Below, in pieces: positions 43,629 through 52,507 of a stretch of DNA of 64,000 nucleotides (positions within the stretch are counted from its first letter, which is position 1; each line of letters opens with the position of its first letter). The translations under genes and the position numbers were made by a program. The stretch comes from Planctomycetota bacterium (GTDB lineage: Bacteria > Planctomycetota > UBA8742 > UBA2392). Below the pieces are notes generated by a model. That model saw only the letters and a program-made list of their open reading frames with translations, searched no databases and had not been told where the DNA came from. The stretch spans positions 1 through 64,000 of the forward strand of contig JAIOJA010000042.1 in assembly GCA_019912315.1 (NCBI GenBank), written 5' to 3'.

Positions 43629-44888
43629 ATGTCGCAGATCCAGCGCCGACGCGTCGTAATCACTGGGCTTGGCGTACTGAGCCCTATCGGCAATGATGTG
43701 CCGACCTTCTGGGACGCCGCCCTGCGCGGCGCGAACGGCATTACAAACCATCAGGATTTCGTCGAATCCGGCATGACCACCACCATCGCCGGGCGCCTGA
43801 AGAACTTTGACGCGGTAGACTTGATGGGCGGCGACCGCAAGTACGTGCGCCAGACCGATCCATTTGTTCACTACGCCGTGATTTCGGGGCAGGAAGCCCT
43901 CAAGGACGCGAAACTCGATATCACGAAAACGGACGCGACCCGCGTGGGCGCTATCATTGGCTCAGGCATCGGCGGTCTTGAAGAGATCCAGGACGGCAAT
44001 CGCACCCTCCTTGAGCGCGGCCCGCGCCGCATCAACCCCTTCTTCATTCCCAAGCTGATGCTCAACGCAGCGTCCGGAAACGTGGCCATTCGCTTCGGGC
44101 TTAAGGGCCCGAACTTCGCTACCGCCAGCGCCTGTGCTTCCGCGAATCACGCTATCGGCATGGCCCTGCGGACGATCCAGTACAACGACGCGGATGTCGT
44201 CCTTACCGGCGGAACCGAGGCCGCGTGTACGATACTCGGCCTGGCCGGCTTCTGCGCCGCGCGCGCCATGAGCACCCGCAACGACGACCCCGAGCACGCG
44301 AGTCGCCCCTTTGACAAGGAGCGCGACGGCTTCGTAATGGGCGAAGGCGCCGGAACCATCGTGTTTGAAGAGCTTGAGCACGCGAAGGCGCGCGGCGCGA
44401 GTATCTACTGCGAGGTCACCGGTTTCGGGCAGACCGACGATGCCTACCACATGACCTCACCCAGTGAAGACGGCGAAGGCGCCATGCGCAGTATGCTGCT
44501 GGCGATCAAAGATTCCGGCGCGAAGCCGGAAGACGTCAGCTACATCAACGCGCATGGCACGAGCACCGAGTACAACGACAAGACCGAAACCCTCGCGATC
44601 AAGAAGGCCTTCGGCGACCACGCCCGCAAGCTGGCGGTCAGCAGCACCAAGAGCATGGTGGGGCACCTGCTCGGCGCGAGCGGCGCCGTCGAACTTGTGG
44701 CGTGCGCGCTTGCCATCAAGCACGACATTGTGCCGCCGACGCGCAACCTGAAGGTGCCGGACTCGGACTGCGATCTCGACTACGTCCCGCATGAGGGGCG
44801 CAGTATGGCGGTCGATATGCTGCTGTCCAACAGCTTTGGTTTCGGCGGGCACAACGCGACGATCGCCCTGCGCAAGTACAACGAGTAG
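43629..44888 (+). CDS. fabF: beta-ketoacyl-ACP synthase II
   Basis: 419 residues. It elongates acyl-ACP by condensation with malonyl-ACP. The Cys-His-His triad is visible: TASACASANHAIGMAL near 165, INAHGTSTEYND near 305 and TKSMVGHLLGASGAVE near 341. RRVVITGLGVLSPIG starts the protein. The ATG at 43629 is preferred to the GTG at 43626 because AAGGAAG is then 5 bases away. Confidence 0.97.
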   Translation: MSQIQRRRVVITGLGVLSPIGNDVPTFWDAALRGANGITNHQDFVESGMTTTIAGRLKNFDAVDLMGGDRKYVRQTDPFVHYAVISGQEALKDAKLDITKTDATRVGAIIGSGIGGLEEIQDGNRTLLERGPRRINPFFIPKLMLNAASGNVAIRFGLKGPNFATASACASANHAIGMALRTIQYNDADVVLTGGTEAACTILGLAGFCAARAMSTRNDDPEHASRPFDKERDGFVMGEGAGTIVFEELEHAKARGASIYCEVTGFGQTDDAYHMTSPSEDGEGAMRSMLLAIKDSGAKPEDVSYINAHGTSTEYNDKTETLAIKKAFGDHARKLAVSSTKSMVGHLLGASGAVELVACALAIKHDIVPPTRNLKVPDSDCDLDYVPHEGRSMAVDMLLSNSFGFGGHNATIALRKYNE

Positions 44889-45006
44889 TGAGCCAAAACG
44901 CGAAGCGGTCGCGGAGCAAACGTTGTGCAGGGTGCGAACGCCCTGACCTCGTCGCCTGTGACTGTTGGAAGCTGCTCCCCCGCGTACAATCCTGCCGGAG
45001 AAGTAC

Positions 45007-45474
45007 ATGAAGCCTGTGTTGACCCTACTGATCGCCTTGCTGCTCACCGCCTGCGGCGGTGGCGAGGGATACTTTCGCCTTGAGGAGTATGGCGAGGGCT
45101 GGAAACTCGATATCAAGGAAGAGGGTGAGGCGTTCCGTGCAAGCTGGGTCGAGGGTGAGAACCGCAGCCTGAAGCTGGTTGGATATGCCGACGCGCCAGG
45201 CTCGGACTACTATATTCTGAACACCCTGTACCTTGAATTGGATGGCGACGGCCGCGTGGTGGACGGGCGCCTCAAGCGCATTGTGCTGCCGGAGTTCGAG
45301 ATGCGCACCTACTACGAGCAGAACGCACAGTGGTTTCGAGTGCTGGAGGGAAGCGTGCAGATGGACGCGGACCTGTCCGGGGCGTTCAAGGTGCGCTGCG
45401 AGGGCGGCTATGAGTTTGATGCCAGAATCCAGCCGATCAGCGATTTGCAGGCCAAGCGCCCGGAGAAGCGATGA
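45007..45474 (+). CDS. small predicted lipoprotein
   Basis: 155 residues from the ATG at 45007 with CCGGAG 6 bases upstream. The signal peptide KPVLTLLIALLLTAC ends in a lipobox followed by a Gly-Gly-Gly-Glu-Gly linker. The remainder is strand-rich and acidic (YGEGWKLDIKEEGEAF, YYILNTLYLELDGDGRV), like a small beta-sandwich. The function is unknown. Its TGA overlaps the dapF ATG (ATGA), so they are cotranslated. Confidence 0.75.
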   Translation: MKPVLTLLIALLLTACGGGEGYFRLEEYGEGWKLDIKEEGEAFRASWVEGENRSLKLVGYADAPGSDYYILNTLYLELDGDGRVVDGRLKRIVLPEFEMRTYYEQNAQWFRVLEGSVQMDADLSGAFKVRCEGGYEFDARIQPISDLQAKRPEKR

Positions 45475-46334
45475 GCAAGGGGCTGAAGTTCGTCAAAATG
45501 GAAGGTATCGGCAATGATTACGTCTACGTCGATGCGCGCGATGACGTCCCGAGAGGACTGAACAAGCTTGCCCGCGAAATCAGCGACCGGCATTTCGGCA
45601 TCGGCAGCGACGGACTGATTCTGATTCGACGCAGCAAACTCAAAGACGTCAAGCACCGCATGCAGATGTTCAACAGCGACGGCAGCGAATCGGAGATGTG
45701 CGGCAACGGTCTGCGTTGCGTCGCCAAGTTTCTTTTCGACCGGAAGTACGAGTCAGGCACGGAGTTCCCCATTGAGACGGGCGCCGGGGTGCTGAGCGTC
45801 CAGATCACGCCCAAGAAGGGCACGCACACAGCCGCAAAAGTACGCGTCAACATGGGCGAGCCGCGCCTGTTGCGTGCAGCGATACCCATGACCGGTGAGC
45901 CCGGAGAGATGGTCACCAACGAACCCCTGAAAGTGGGGGACAAGGAATTCCGAGTCACTTGCGTGAGCATGGGCAACCCGCATTGCGTGATCTTCGTCGA
46001 CAAGCCACCCACAGACGCTCTGGTGCACACTTACGGGCCGTTGATCGAAAACCACAAAGTCTTCCCCAACCGCACCAACGTCGAGTTCGTGTTCAAGGAA
46101 AGTGAGAAGGTCTTGATCCAGCGGACCTGGGAACGTGGAGCTGGCGAAACATTGGCGTGCGGCACGGGTGCAAGCGCAGTAGTCGTTGCGGCGGTACAGA
46201 ACGCCATCACCGGACGCAATGTGAGGATCAAACTGTTGGGCGGCGAACTCGATATGGAATGGAACGACCGCGACAACTGCGTGTACAAGACCGGCCCGGC
46301 TCGCGAAGTGTTTTCAGGAGTCTATGAGCATTGA
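45471..46334 (+). CDS. dapF: diaminopimelate epimerase
   Basis: 287 residues. It converts LL- to meso-diaminopimelate for peptidoglycan and lysine. Both catalytic Cys are present, in ESEMCGNGLRCVAKF near 77 and TLACGTGASAVVVAA near 227. MEGIGNDYVYVD at the start and GNPHCVIFVD are typical. Its presence with the amidase gene argues for a peptidoglycan wall in this organism. The stop TGA overlaps the TTG start of the next gene. Confidence 0.96.
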   Translation: MSKGLKFVKMEGIGNDYVYVDARDDVPRGLNKLAREISDRHFGIGSDGLILIRRSKLKDVKHRMQMFNSDGSESEMCGNGLRCVAKFLFDRKYESGTEFPIETGAGVLSVQITPKKGTHTAAKVRVNMGEPRLLRAAIPMTGEPGEMVTNEPLKVGDKEFRVTCVSMGNPHCVIFVDKPPTDALVHTYGPLIENHKVFPNRTNVEFVFKESEKVLIQRTWERGAGETLACGTGASAVVVAAVQNAITGRNVRIKLLGGELDMEWNDRDNCVYKTGPAREVFSGVYEH

Positions 46335-47032
46335 GCTGGCTTGCCGTAACTCTGGGTGAGGGCAAAGGCACTCTGCTGGTCGCGGGGATGATCGCCTGGT
46401 TTCTGCAGATGGGCTTTCATGAAGGCGGGCACGCCTGGGCCGCGTACCGTCTTGGCGACAAGACCGCCTACTACCTCGGCAAGGTCACGGTCAATCCGTT
46501 CCGGCACATCGAGTGGAAGAATCCGATGTACGTGATCAGCGCGGTGGTCATGCCGGCCGTCACGGTGCTGACTCTTGGGTTCCCGCTTGGTATGGCGTGG
46601 GTGCCTGTGAACCCCGGCAATTTTCGGCACCCACTGCGTGACCACGCCATCGTCGCATTCGCGGGCCCCGCGGGCGGGTTCGTTGTGGCGGCGGTTGTGT
46701 TGGCGATCTGGATTGCGATCTATCCGTTCTTTGGCGGTGAGATCACGTTCGCCATGCAGCTGCTGCATCTGGTCATCACCATGACGTACATAACCGCGGT
46801 GATCTACAGCGTTTTCAACCTGGTCCCGATACCGCCGCTTGACGGCAGCAACATCGTCTACTTTTTCGGCAACGAGGCGCTGCGTTCGTTCATGGACAAG
46901 ATCCGGCCCTACGGGTTCTTCATAGTTATCGCCGTATTCTGGATACTGCCGGGCGGCGTGCTGCTTGATCCATTCTTCAAGGCCGTCATCTGGCCGTTCG
47001 TGAATCTGCCGGGCATGATCTGGGGAAGCTGA
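46331..47032 (+). CDS. site-2 protease family membrane metalloprotease (M50)
   Basis: 233 residues from a TTG at 46331 overlapping the dapF stop, with CAGGAG 10 bases upstream; an internal ATG at 46387 would cut into the first helix. The zinc site HEGGHAWAAYRLGD (His-Glu-x-x-His) is near residue 30 and the third ligand motif NLVPIPPLDGSNI near 165 (Asp-Gly). It has about five to six transmembrane helices. Site-2 proteases cut substrates within the membrane, often anti-sigma factors; this short form lacks a PDZ domain, so its substrate cannot be inferred. Confidence 0.88.
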   Translation: MSWLAVTLGEGKGTLLVAGMIAWFLQMGFHEGGHAWAAYRLGDKTAYYLGKVTVNPFRHIEWKNPMYVISAVVMPAVTVLTLGFPLGMAWVPVNPGNFRHPLRDHAIVAFAGPAGGFVVAAVVLAIWIAIYPFFGGEITFAMQLLHLVITMTYITAVIYSVFNLVPIPPLDGSNIVYFFGNEALRSFMDKIRPYGFFIVIAVFWILPGGVLLDPFFKAVIWPFVNLPGMIWGS

Positions 47033-47778
47033 TGAGCGAAGTACGCGTACAGACACGGGTATACACGGGCCCCCTGGAACTGCTGTTGTACCTGTGCCGC
47101 CGGGCGGAGGTGGATATCTACGACCTTCCCGTGGCCGAGATCGCCGAGCAGTACATTCTTGAACTCGAGAAGATGGAGACCATCGACCTCGAATACGCCG
47201 GCGAGTTTCTGACCATGGCCGCGACGCTGCTGAAGCTGAAATCGGAGCTGGTGCTCGCGAAGTCCGAAGAACGATCCGATGCCGAGGCCGAGCGCGCGAA
47301 GCTTGTTCGCCAGTTGCTTGAGTACAAGCGTATCCGTGACATGGCGGCGCTGCTGGCTGATCGCTACGACGCACAGGCGAAGCGACACGGACGCCCCGGC
47401 GGGCAGTTGCAGGGTGACACACCGGAATCCGACAACGACACGTTCCTTGAAGATTTCAGCGTTGTGGACCTGTATCGCGTGTTTCATCGCCTGTATGGCG
47501 AAGTCGCCGCGCCCAGGCCGCACTTGATTGATCTCACCGACAAGCCGGTGCGCTACTACATAGACCTGATCTTGCAGCAATTGAAAGAAAGCGGTCGAGT
47601 CGATTTCGCGCTGCTGGTGGGGCCCCGGCGCACGAAAGCCGATGTGATCGGCAACTTTCTGGCGCTGCTGGAGATGGTCAAGCAGCGCGAAGTCAGTATC
47701 GAGCAGAACGAAGCCGGCGAAATCGTTATCAGCCCGCCGATCGAATACGACGACCCCAGGCCACGCGAAGACGAGTAA
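47032..47778 (+). CDS. scpA: segregation and condensation protein A
   Basis: 248 residues, the kleisin subunit that bridges SMC heads in the condensin complex for chromosome segregation. The family start VYTGPLELLLYLCRRAEVDI and DLPVAEIAEQY are clear, followed by an EFLTMAATLLKLKSELVLA helix and a C-terminal winged-helix region (ALLVGPRRTKADVIGNFLAL). The ATG overlaps the previous TGA (TGATG). No scpB follows; instead a convergent gene starts directly at the stop codon. Confidence 0.93.
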   Translation: MSEVRVQTRVYTGPLELLLYLCRRAEVDIYDLPVAEIAEQYILELEKMETIDLEYAGEFLTMAATLLKLKSELVLAKSEERSDAEAERAKLVRQLLEYKRIRDMAALLADRYDAQAKRHGRPGGQLQGDTPESDNDTFLEDFSVVDLYRVFHRLYGEVAAPRPHLIDLTDKPVRYYIDLILQQLKESGRVDFALLVGPRRTKADVIGNFLALLEMVKQREVSIEQNEAGEIVISPPIEYDDPRPREDE

Positions 47779-50289
47779 TTACTTTCGTCTGCGACGCCAG
47801 GCGAGCAGCCCGATCAGCATCAGTGCGATCGGGGCGGCGCCACCCGCTGCCACCGCGCATCCCGAATCGTCGTCGCCGCCACCTCTGCCGGAACCACCAC
47901 CCCCGCCCGGGTTGGCGTTCACCCCGGTGTACGTCGGCGCCAGAGTGCGCAACACGGCCTGCATCATCGCGTCCCGTGCGCCCGTTTCGTTAACTGTTTC
48001 GAAGGGAAAGCCGAGCACGACGACGTTCGCGGAAGCCACGCCGGCCGTGATTCCCGGGGAGTACTCAAGGACGCTGACCGCGCCGCTGCCGGCCGCCGGC
48101 GCAATCACGTCGGGGTAGCCGACCGTGTAGCTGCTACCGGAGCCGTCATCGACGGTGAACGCGGGGACGCCGTCGAATAGTGTGCCGCCCAATGCGCCTA
48201 TGCTGTAGTCGCCACTGCTGTCGCTGACATAGCTGGTTCCGAGCAACCCGTTGTAGAAGGCGCGATCCGGGCCGCTGCCCTGCGCATCGAGGTCCCAGGC
48301 AATTTCGGCGCCGCTTGTGAACAGGCGCCCACCGCCGCCAAGGTATGCCGACACAAGCGACTGCTCGGTGTCGGAGAACGTCTCGTCCTGTGTGCTTTCG
48401 TTGCCCAGTACCCAGTCGAGGACGGAGTAGGAGCTCAACCCGATATCGCCATCCTCGATTGCTTCGTTGCTCGCGCCGTCAAAGAAGAAACGACCGCCGC
48501 CGGTTGTCGTCGCATTCCCGGCCGCGATAGCGTGGCGGCGCACCGTATCGCGGTGGTTGCGGATGTGCATGTCGCCGTCGCGGTTTGTCGCGCCCTGCTG
48601 GTACCAGGTGAATTCATCCAGACGGTCGTAGCCGCTGACAATCAGCAGCGGCGTCGCAAGCCCCTCAGCTTGCGCGCTGGGAGTGCGAGCGCACAGCATT
48701 TCGCCCCAGAGGCTTTCACCGCCGGCATTCAACGCCGTTACCCGCGCAAAGATGGTTTGATCGGGTGACAGGCCCGTCAGGACGTGGCTTGCGCCACCGT
48801 TGGCCGCGCGCCCGGAGTCAAAGGCGAAACCGTCGTCACTCAGGTACACACGGTAACTGGTTGGCATGGCGCCTGCCTCCAGGGGGTCGGCCTGCGGGCG
48901 CCAATTGAGGGTGATCTGTCCCGCACCCGTGTTGCACATGCGCAAGTGGGTTGGCGGCAACGGCATGATCGTCGCGCCTGCGTTGAAGTAGCGCACGATC
49001 GCCTTGTAGATCGCACGGGCCGTGTCGTGCCGCCAGCCGGGCTGGCGCAGGTACCAGGCGTCCTGGGCGTTGTCGTGAAAGGCGGACTCAAGCAGGCAAC
49101 TCGGCGTCTTGTTGTTGGTACGCAACTCGCCGAAGTTGTCGGTGTTCAGCCCGCGGTTGTTCCACACATCGCCGTTCGCCGCCGCCCAGGCGTTGTTCAC
49201 GCGCATGACTTCGTTCTGGACCAGTGTCGCGTAGGCGACGCTGTCACTGAGCAACGCGGCCGGGTGGGGCGTGCTGGTGTTGTCATAAGTGTAGGTCACC
49301 GTCCCGCGGGCCGTGCCGCTGCCGCCGCTGGCGTTGCTGTGCAGGGCGAAGGCGAGGTCGAATTCCTTCCACTCTTTCAGCATTCGTGGCGGCGTGCTGA
49401 CATTGTCGCTGCCGTCATCAGAGCCGGCCAGGTCGTAGACGCTGCTTGGAAAACCATGGAACTCGGCGTAGTAGCGCGAGCATTCCTCCCAGCGCGGGCG
49501 CCCGGTAACGCCGCCGCCCCGATCAATGTCGCCCATGCCTCCGCCGACTTTGCAGGCGTCAACCACGACGACGCTTCCGTTGCCAGTCTGGTTGCTGATC
49601 TCAACCCGTGCGCCACTGCCGGGCGTAAACTCGAACTCGCCAAGAAATACCCAGCGCCCGCCCTGGTGGGCAACTTCGGTGACGCTGTCGTAGGGGTTGG
49701 TGTAGTTGTGCTGGTTCTGGTCCAGTGTGATTTCAGCAATGCCGCCCGCATGATGCACCCGGTACAGCACGTCCGTAGAACGATCCGTCCCCTGTGTCCA
49801 GCGCACGTACACTGGATAGCGCCCTTCGTCGGCAATTGTGAAGTTCCAGCCCGCGGTCGCGGTTTCGGTGCTGCTGGTGTTTGCCCAGCGGTAGCCGCTG
49901 CCCCAGAAGCCGCTGACGTTCGTGCTGGTTGTCCACGTGCCGGTTTCGAAGTAGTTGCCGTCACCGTCATCGCCGATGAACTCGGCGGACTGGTAGCCGC
50001 GCTCACGTGGGACAACTACGTCTGCGCCCGCGTTGATCAGGTAGGGGATCAGAAAGTCGATGGCCAGCATGGCGTTGCTGAAGTCTTCCACCATGTTGTT
50101 GGTGACGCCGCGCTGCGTGTACCAGAAGTTGCTGCTGTTCTGCCATGTCCAGCCATGGCCCGGGCTGACCATGATGCGCTTGCCGGCCAGCGGTCCCGTA
50201 CTGGGCCGATGATGAGGGTCAGCGGCCACAGGATCGTTCACCGCGAAAATCGTCAGTACACTCAGCAGCAGTATCGCGCGCTTCTTCAT
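47779..50289 (-). CDS. exported N-acetylmuramoyl-L-alanine amidase with golvesin-like, FN3 and sorting domains
   Basis: 836 residues with a signal peptide (KKRAILLLSVLTIFAV). The amidase-3 fold supplies MVSPGHGW near 40, NNMVEDFSNAM, ALHSNASGG near 345 and CLLESAFHDN near 430, consistent with the zinc His/Glu/His and catalytic Glu. A golvesin/CBM-like beta-sandwich (about 130-245, GWNFTIADEGRYPVYVRWTQ) is inserted within the amidase. A fibronectin type III domain follows (about 475-570), then a Ser/Gly/Asp-rich domain with SGYDRLDEF. The end is a Gly-rich linker, DSGCAVAAGG, a hydrophobic helix and RRRRK, a MYXO-CTERM-like sorting signal. The upstream 138 bases are divergent from doxX-like gene. 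Confidence 0.85.
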   Translation of the reverse strand: MKKRAILLLSVLTIFAVNDPVAADPHHRPSTGPLAGKRIMVSPGHGWTWQNSSNFWYTQRGVTNNMVEDFSNAMLAIDFLIPYLINAGADVVVPRERGYQSAEFIGDDGDGNYFETGTWTTSTNVSGFWGSGYRWANTSSTETATAGWNFTIADEGRYPVYVRWTQGTDRSTDVLYRVHHAGGIAEITLDQNQHNYTNPYDSVTEVAHQGGRWVFLGEFEFTPGSGARVEISNQTGNGSVVVVDACKVGGGMGDIDRGGGVTGRPRWEECSRYYAEFHGFPSSVYDLAGSDDGSDNVSTPPRMLKEWKEFDLAFALHSNASGGSGTARGTVTYTYDNTSTPHPAALLSDSVAYATLVQNEVMRVNNAWAAANGDVWNNRGLNTDNFGELRTNNKTPSCLLESAFHDNAQDAWYLRQPGWRHDTARAIYKAIVRYFNAGATIMPLPPTHLRMCNTGAGQITLNWRPQADPLEAGAMPTSYRVYLSDDGFAFDSGRAANGGASHVLTGLSPDQTIFARVTALNAGGESLWGEMLCARTPSAQAEGLATPLLIVSGYDRLDEFTWYQQGATNRDGDMHIRNHRDTVRRHAIAAGNATTTGGGRFFFDGASNEAIEDGDIGLSSYSVLDWVLGNESTQDETFSDTEQSLVSAYLGGGGRLFTSGAEIAWDLDAQGSGPDRAFYNGLLGTSYVSDSSGDYSIGALGGTLFDGVPAFTVDDGSGSSYTVGYPDVIAPAAGSGAVSVLEYSPGITAGVASANVVVLGFPFETVNETGARDAMMQAVLRTLAPTYTGVNANPGGGGGSGRGGGDDDSGCAVAAGGAAPIALMLIGLLAWRRRRK

Positions 50290-50416
50290 TGTGCTTGTCC
50301 CTGGCTTTGAGGGCAGGCAGGATACGCCGGCTACAAAGTGAGCAAAGACAAAAACCCGCCAAATGGGGAATGGTCGGCCCGCCTGGCCTGTTCCGATTCC
50401 GGATGCGGAGACATTT

Positions 50417-50875
50417 ATGGACGCCAAGCGCCAGGACCTGACAAATTCGATCGGACTGCTGGTGCTGCGTGTCGGGCTGGGCCTCTACATGGCCTCGCAC
50501 GGTTGGAGCAAGTTCGCTGACTTGATGCAGGGCAAGTTCAACGACCAGTTCGACCCCATCGGCATCGGGCCGCATCTTTCATTGATGGGTGCCGCTGGTA
50601 GTGAGTTTATCTGCGCGCTGATGGTGATCGTGGGCGTGGCCACACGCGTCGCGGCGGCGCCGATTGTGTTCACCATGATTGTGGCCGCATTTGTGGTACA
50701 CGGCAGTGACCCCTGGACCATGGGCGCGGGCGCGAGCAAGGAGCCGGCGTTGCTTTTCGCGTTCGGGTTTCTGACCTTGATTTTTACCGGCGCCGGAAAA
50801 TTCTCCGTTGATGGCTTGCTCTGGCCTGCTTATCGCAGACGACGCAAACGCAGGAAAGAAGCAGGCAAGCCATAG
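50417..50875 (+). CDS. DoxX family membrane protein
   Basis: 152 residues from the ATG at 50417 with GGAG 6 bases upstream. Four transmembrane helices; LLVLRVGLGLYMASHGWSKF near 12-31 is the DoxX/SURF4 start motif and the second half has FICALMVIVGVATRVAAAP. The C-terminal tail is very basic (YRRRRKRRKEAGK). Members of this family are linked to redox and terminal-oxidase functions, but no partner is present here. Its TAG is followed at once by the stop of the convergent gene. Confidence 0.88.
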   Translation: MDAKRQDLTNSIGLLVLRVGLGLYMASHGWSKFADLMQGKFNDQFDPIGIGPHLSLMGAAGSEFICALMVIVGVATRVAAAPIVFTMIVAAFVVHGSDPWTMGAGASKEPALLFAFGFLTLIFTGAGKFSVDGLLWPAYRRRRKRRKEAGKP

Positions 50876-51427
50876 TTATTTTCTTCCGGCGCCGATGTCG
50901 TGAAAGCCGGCGCTGCTGCTGCGGACGTCGTCAACCACGATGAAACAGGCGGGGTCACAGTCACGAGCGAAAGGCGCGATTGCAGGCGCCTTGCGGCGCG
51001 CCACGTGAATGAACAGAAGTTGCACCGGGCCGTCGCGCCCCTTGCCCTCGAACTGTGTTACGCGCCAGCCCTGTGTGCGCATCAGCCCGGCCATTTTGTC
51101 GCCGAAGTGGGTGAAGATGCGCACGACCTGTTCGCCGCGCGCAAGATAACCCTCGATTGTGACGCCTACGAACGTCCCGGTTGCGAAGCCGACAGCGTAA
51201 AACAGCGCGAGCACCGGACTGTTCAGGTTGCGCACGACACTCGAGACCACAACCACCCAGATCAGCGCCTCCACGAAACCGATCATCCATGAGGACTTGC
51301 GGTGTCCGGCGCGCACGCTGGCCTGCCGCAGCACGCCCAGCGAAACGTCAATGATGCGGGCAAGGGCCACACCCAACCCGCTGAAGATTACGTCAATCGT
51401 GATGTCCGCAAACGTGAACGCAAGCAT
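50876..51427 (-). CDS. UPF0316 / DUF2179-type membrane protein, copy 1
   Basis: 183 residues. Three transmembrane segments (ITIDVIFSGLGVALARIIDV, SWMIGFVEALIWVVVVSSVV, ALFYAVGFATGTFVG) form the DUF5698-like half, followed by a soluble DUF2179-like half with QVVRIFTHFGDKM and GWRVTQFEGKGRDGPVQLLF. The family is uncharacterised. The adjacent gene at 51476 is a tandem paralogue. Confidence 0.82.
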   Translation of the reverse strand: MLAFTFADITIDVIFSGLGVALARIIDVSLGVLRQASVRAGHRKSSWMIGFVEALIWVVVVSSVVRNLNSPVLALFYAVGFATGTFVGVTIEGYLARGEQVVRIFTHFGDKMAGLMRTQGWRVTQFEGKGRDGPVQLLFIHVARRKAPAIAPFARDCDPACFIVVDDVRSSSAGFHDIGAGRK

Positions 51428-51475
51428 GGCAGCCTTTCAGACTGTAGAAGCTCGCGAACTTATACGGCGAATACG

Positions 51476-52030
51476 CTACTTACGCACGAGTTGGGCCTGT
51501 GGGCCCGCGCTCAGGCTGCTGCGGACGTCATCGACGACGATGAAACTGTCCGGATCGATCGTGCGCGCGAGGGACGGGACGTTCTTCGCCTTCTTGCGGG
51601 TTAGGTGAATGAACAACAGCTGGATGGGGCCGTCACGCCCCTTGCCTTCAAACTGTGTGACGCGCCAGCCCTGTTGGCGGAACTCAGCTGACATGGCGTC
51701 ACCGTGGTGGGTGAAGACGCGTACGACCTGCTCACCGCGTGCAAATGCGCCTTCCAGCAATACGCCGACCAGTGTTCCGCTTGCGAAGCCCAGCGCATAG
51801 AAGATCGCGTAGACTGGGTGGTCCAGGCTGGTAACGATACTGGAAACGACGATTACCCAGATCAGCGATTCCAGAAACGCGAAGCCCCATGCGGCCTTCT
51901 TGCGGCCAGCCGCTTGCGCCGACATGCGCAACACACCAAGGGATACGTCAAAGATGCGGGCGAAGGCGATCAGCAGACCGCCAAGAATCATGTCGAAGGA
52001 GATACCGGAAAAGTCGAGCGTGATGGCCAT
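51476..52030 (-). CDS. UPF0316 / DUF2179-type membrane protein, copy 2
   Basis: 184 residues, with the same helix plan as copy 1 (FDMILGGLLIAFARIFDVSL, LESLIWVIVVSSIV) and a near-identical soluble motif GWRVTQFEGKGRDGPIQLLF. The two genes are a tandem duplication, 48 bases apart, with most differences in the helices and the extreme C-terminus. Retention of two copies suggests a heteromeric complex or specialised roles. Confidence 0.82.
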   Translation of the reverse strand: MAITLDFSGISFDMILGGLLIAFARIFDVSLGVLRMSAQAAGRKKAAWGFAFLESLIWVIVVSSIVTSLDHPVYAIFYALGFASGTLVGVLLEGAFARGEQVVRVFTHHGDAMSAEFRQQGWRVTQFEGKGRDGPIQLLFIHLTRKKAKNVPSLARTIDPDSFIVVDDVRSSLSAGPQAQLVRK

Positions 52031-52042
52031 GGCTCGGGCAGG

Positions 52043-52507
52043 TTATTCAGCCTGGACGGATTTGGCGAGGGCCTCGGCCTGCTCATCCAGTTTGGAATCT
52101 TCAGGCGCGACAACGAGCACAAGCAGCCCGGGGTAAGGCTCGCCGTAGGTGGGGAAGCCGAAATGCACGGCGTCGCGCATGGCTTCTTCGAGGGAGTCTT
52201 CGTCTTCGCCGCTGGTCATCATTTCGACGTCGGGCGAATGTTTGAGCTGATAGTCCACGATGGCGCGGTCAAAGATGTCATGCAGGCGATGGGTGTGCTT
52301 GCCCGCATGAAGTGTTGCCCAGCCGCAGCCAAGCTCCAGCAGGCGCGTGGCAACTTTGGAGAACACTTCCTTCAAAGGCTTCTCAGCCGGAGCAATCACC
52401 ACCGCCCCAAACGGAGTCGGCGGCAGCGATTCCCACTCAGCCTCCGCATCCTGAACTTTCAGGACAACAAAGCTGCGTGCATTTTGAGTGTTGCCGGTAC
52501 GAGCCAT
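52043..52507 (-). CDS. hypothetical protein
   Basis: 154 residues, soluble, acidic. FVVLKVQDAEAEW at the start, LLELGCGWATLHAGKHTHRL in the middle and RDAVHFGFPTYG then EPYPGLLVLVVAP near the end define a compact alpha/beta fold I do not recognise. Its ATG overlaps the TGA of the aspartase/fumarase gene (ATGA), so it is translated with that gene. A regulatory or assembly role is only a guess. Confidence 0.7.
   Translation of the reverse strand: MARTGNTQNARSFVVLKVQDAEAEWESLPPTPFGAVVIAPAEKPLKEVFSKVATRLLELGCGWATLHAGKHTHRLHDIFDRAIVDYQLKHSPDVEMMTSGEDEDSLEEAMRDAVHFGFPTYGEPYPGLLVLVVAPEDSKLDEQAEALAKSVQAE

Noticed and set aside
48784..50310. 508-codon plus-strand frame opposite the amidase gene
   Set aside because: The minus-strand amidase has recognisable domains and a signal peptide; the opposite frame is Val/Ala/Gly/His-rich noise.
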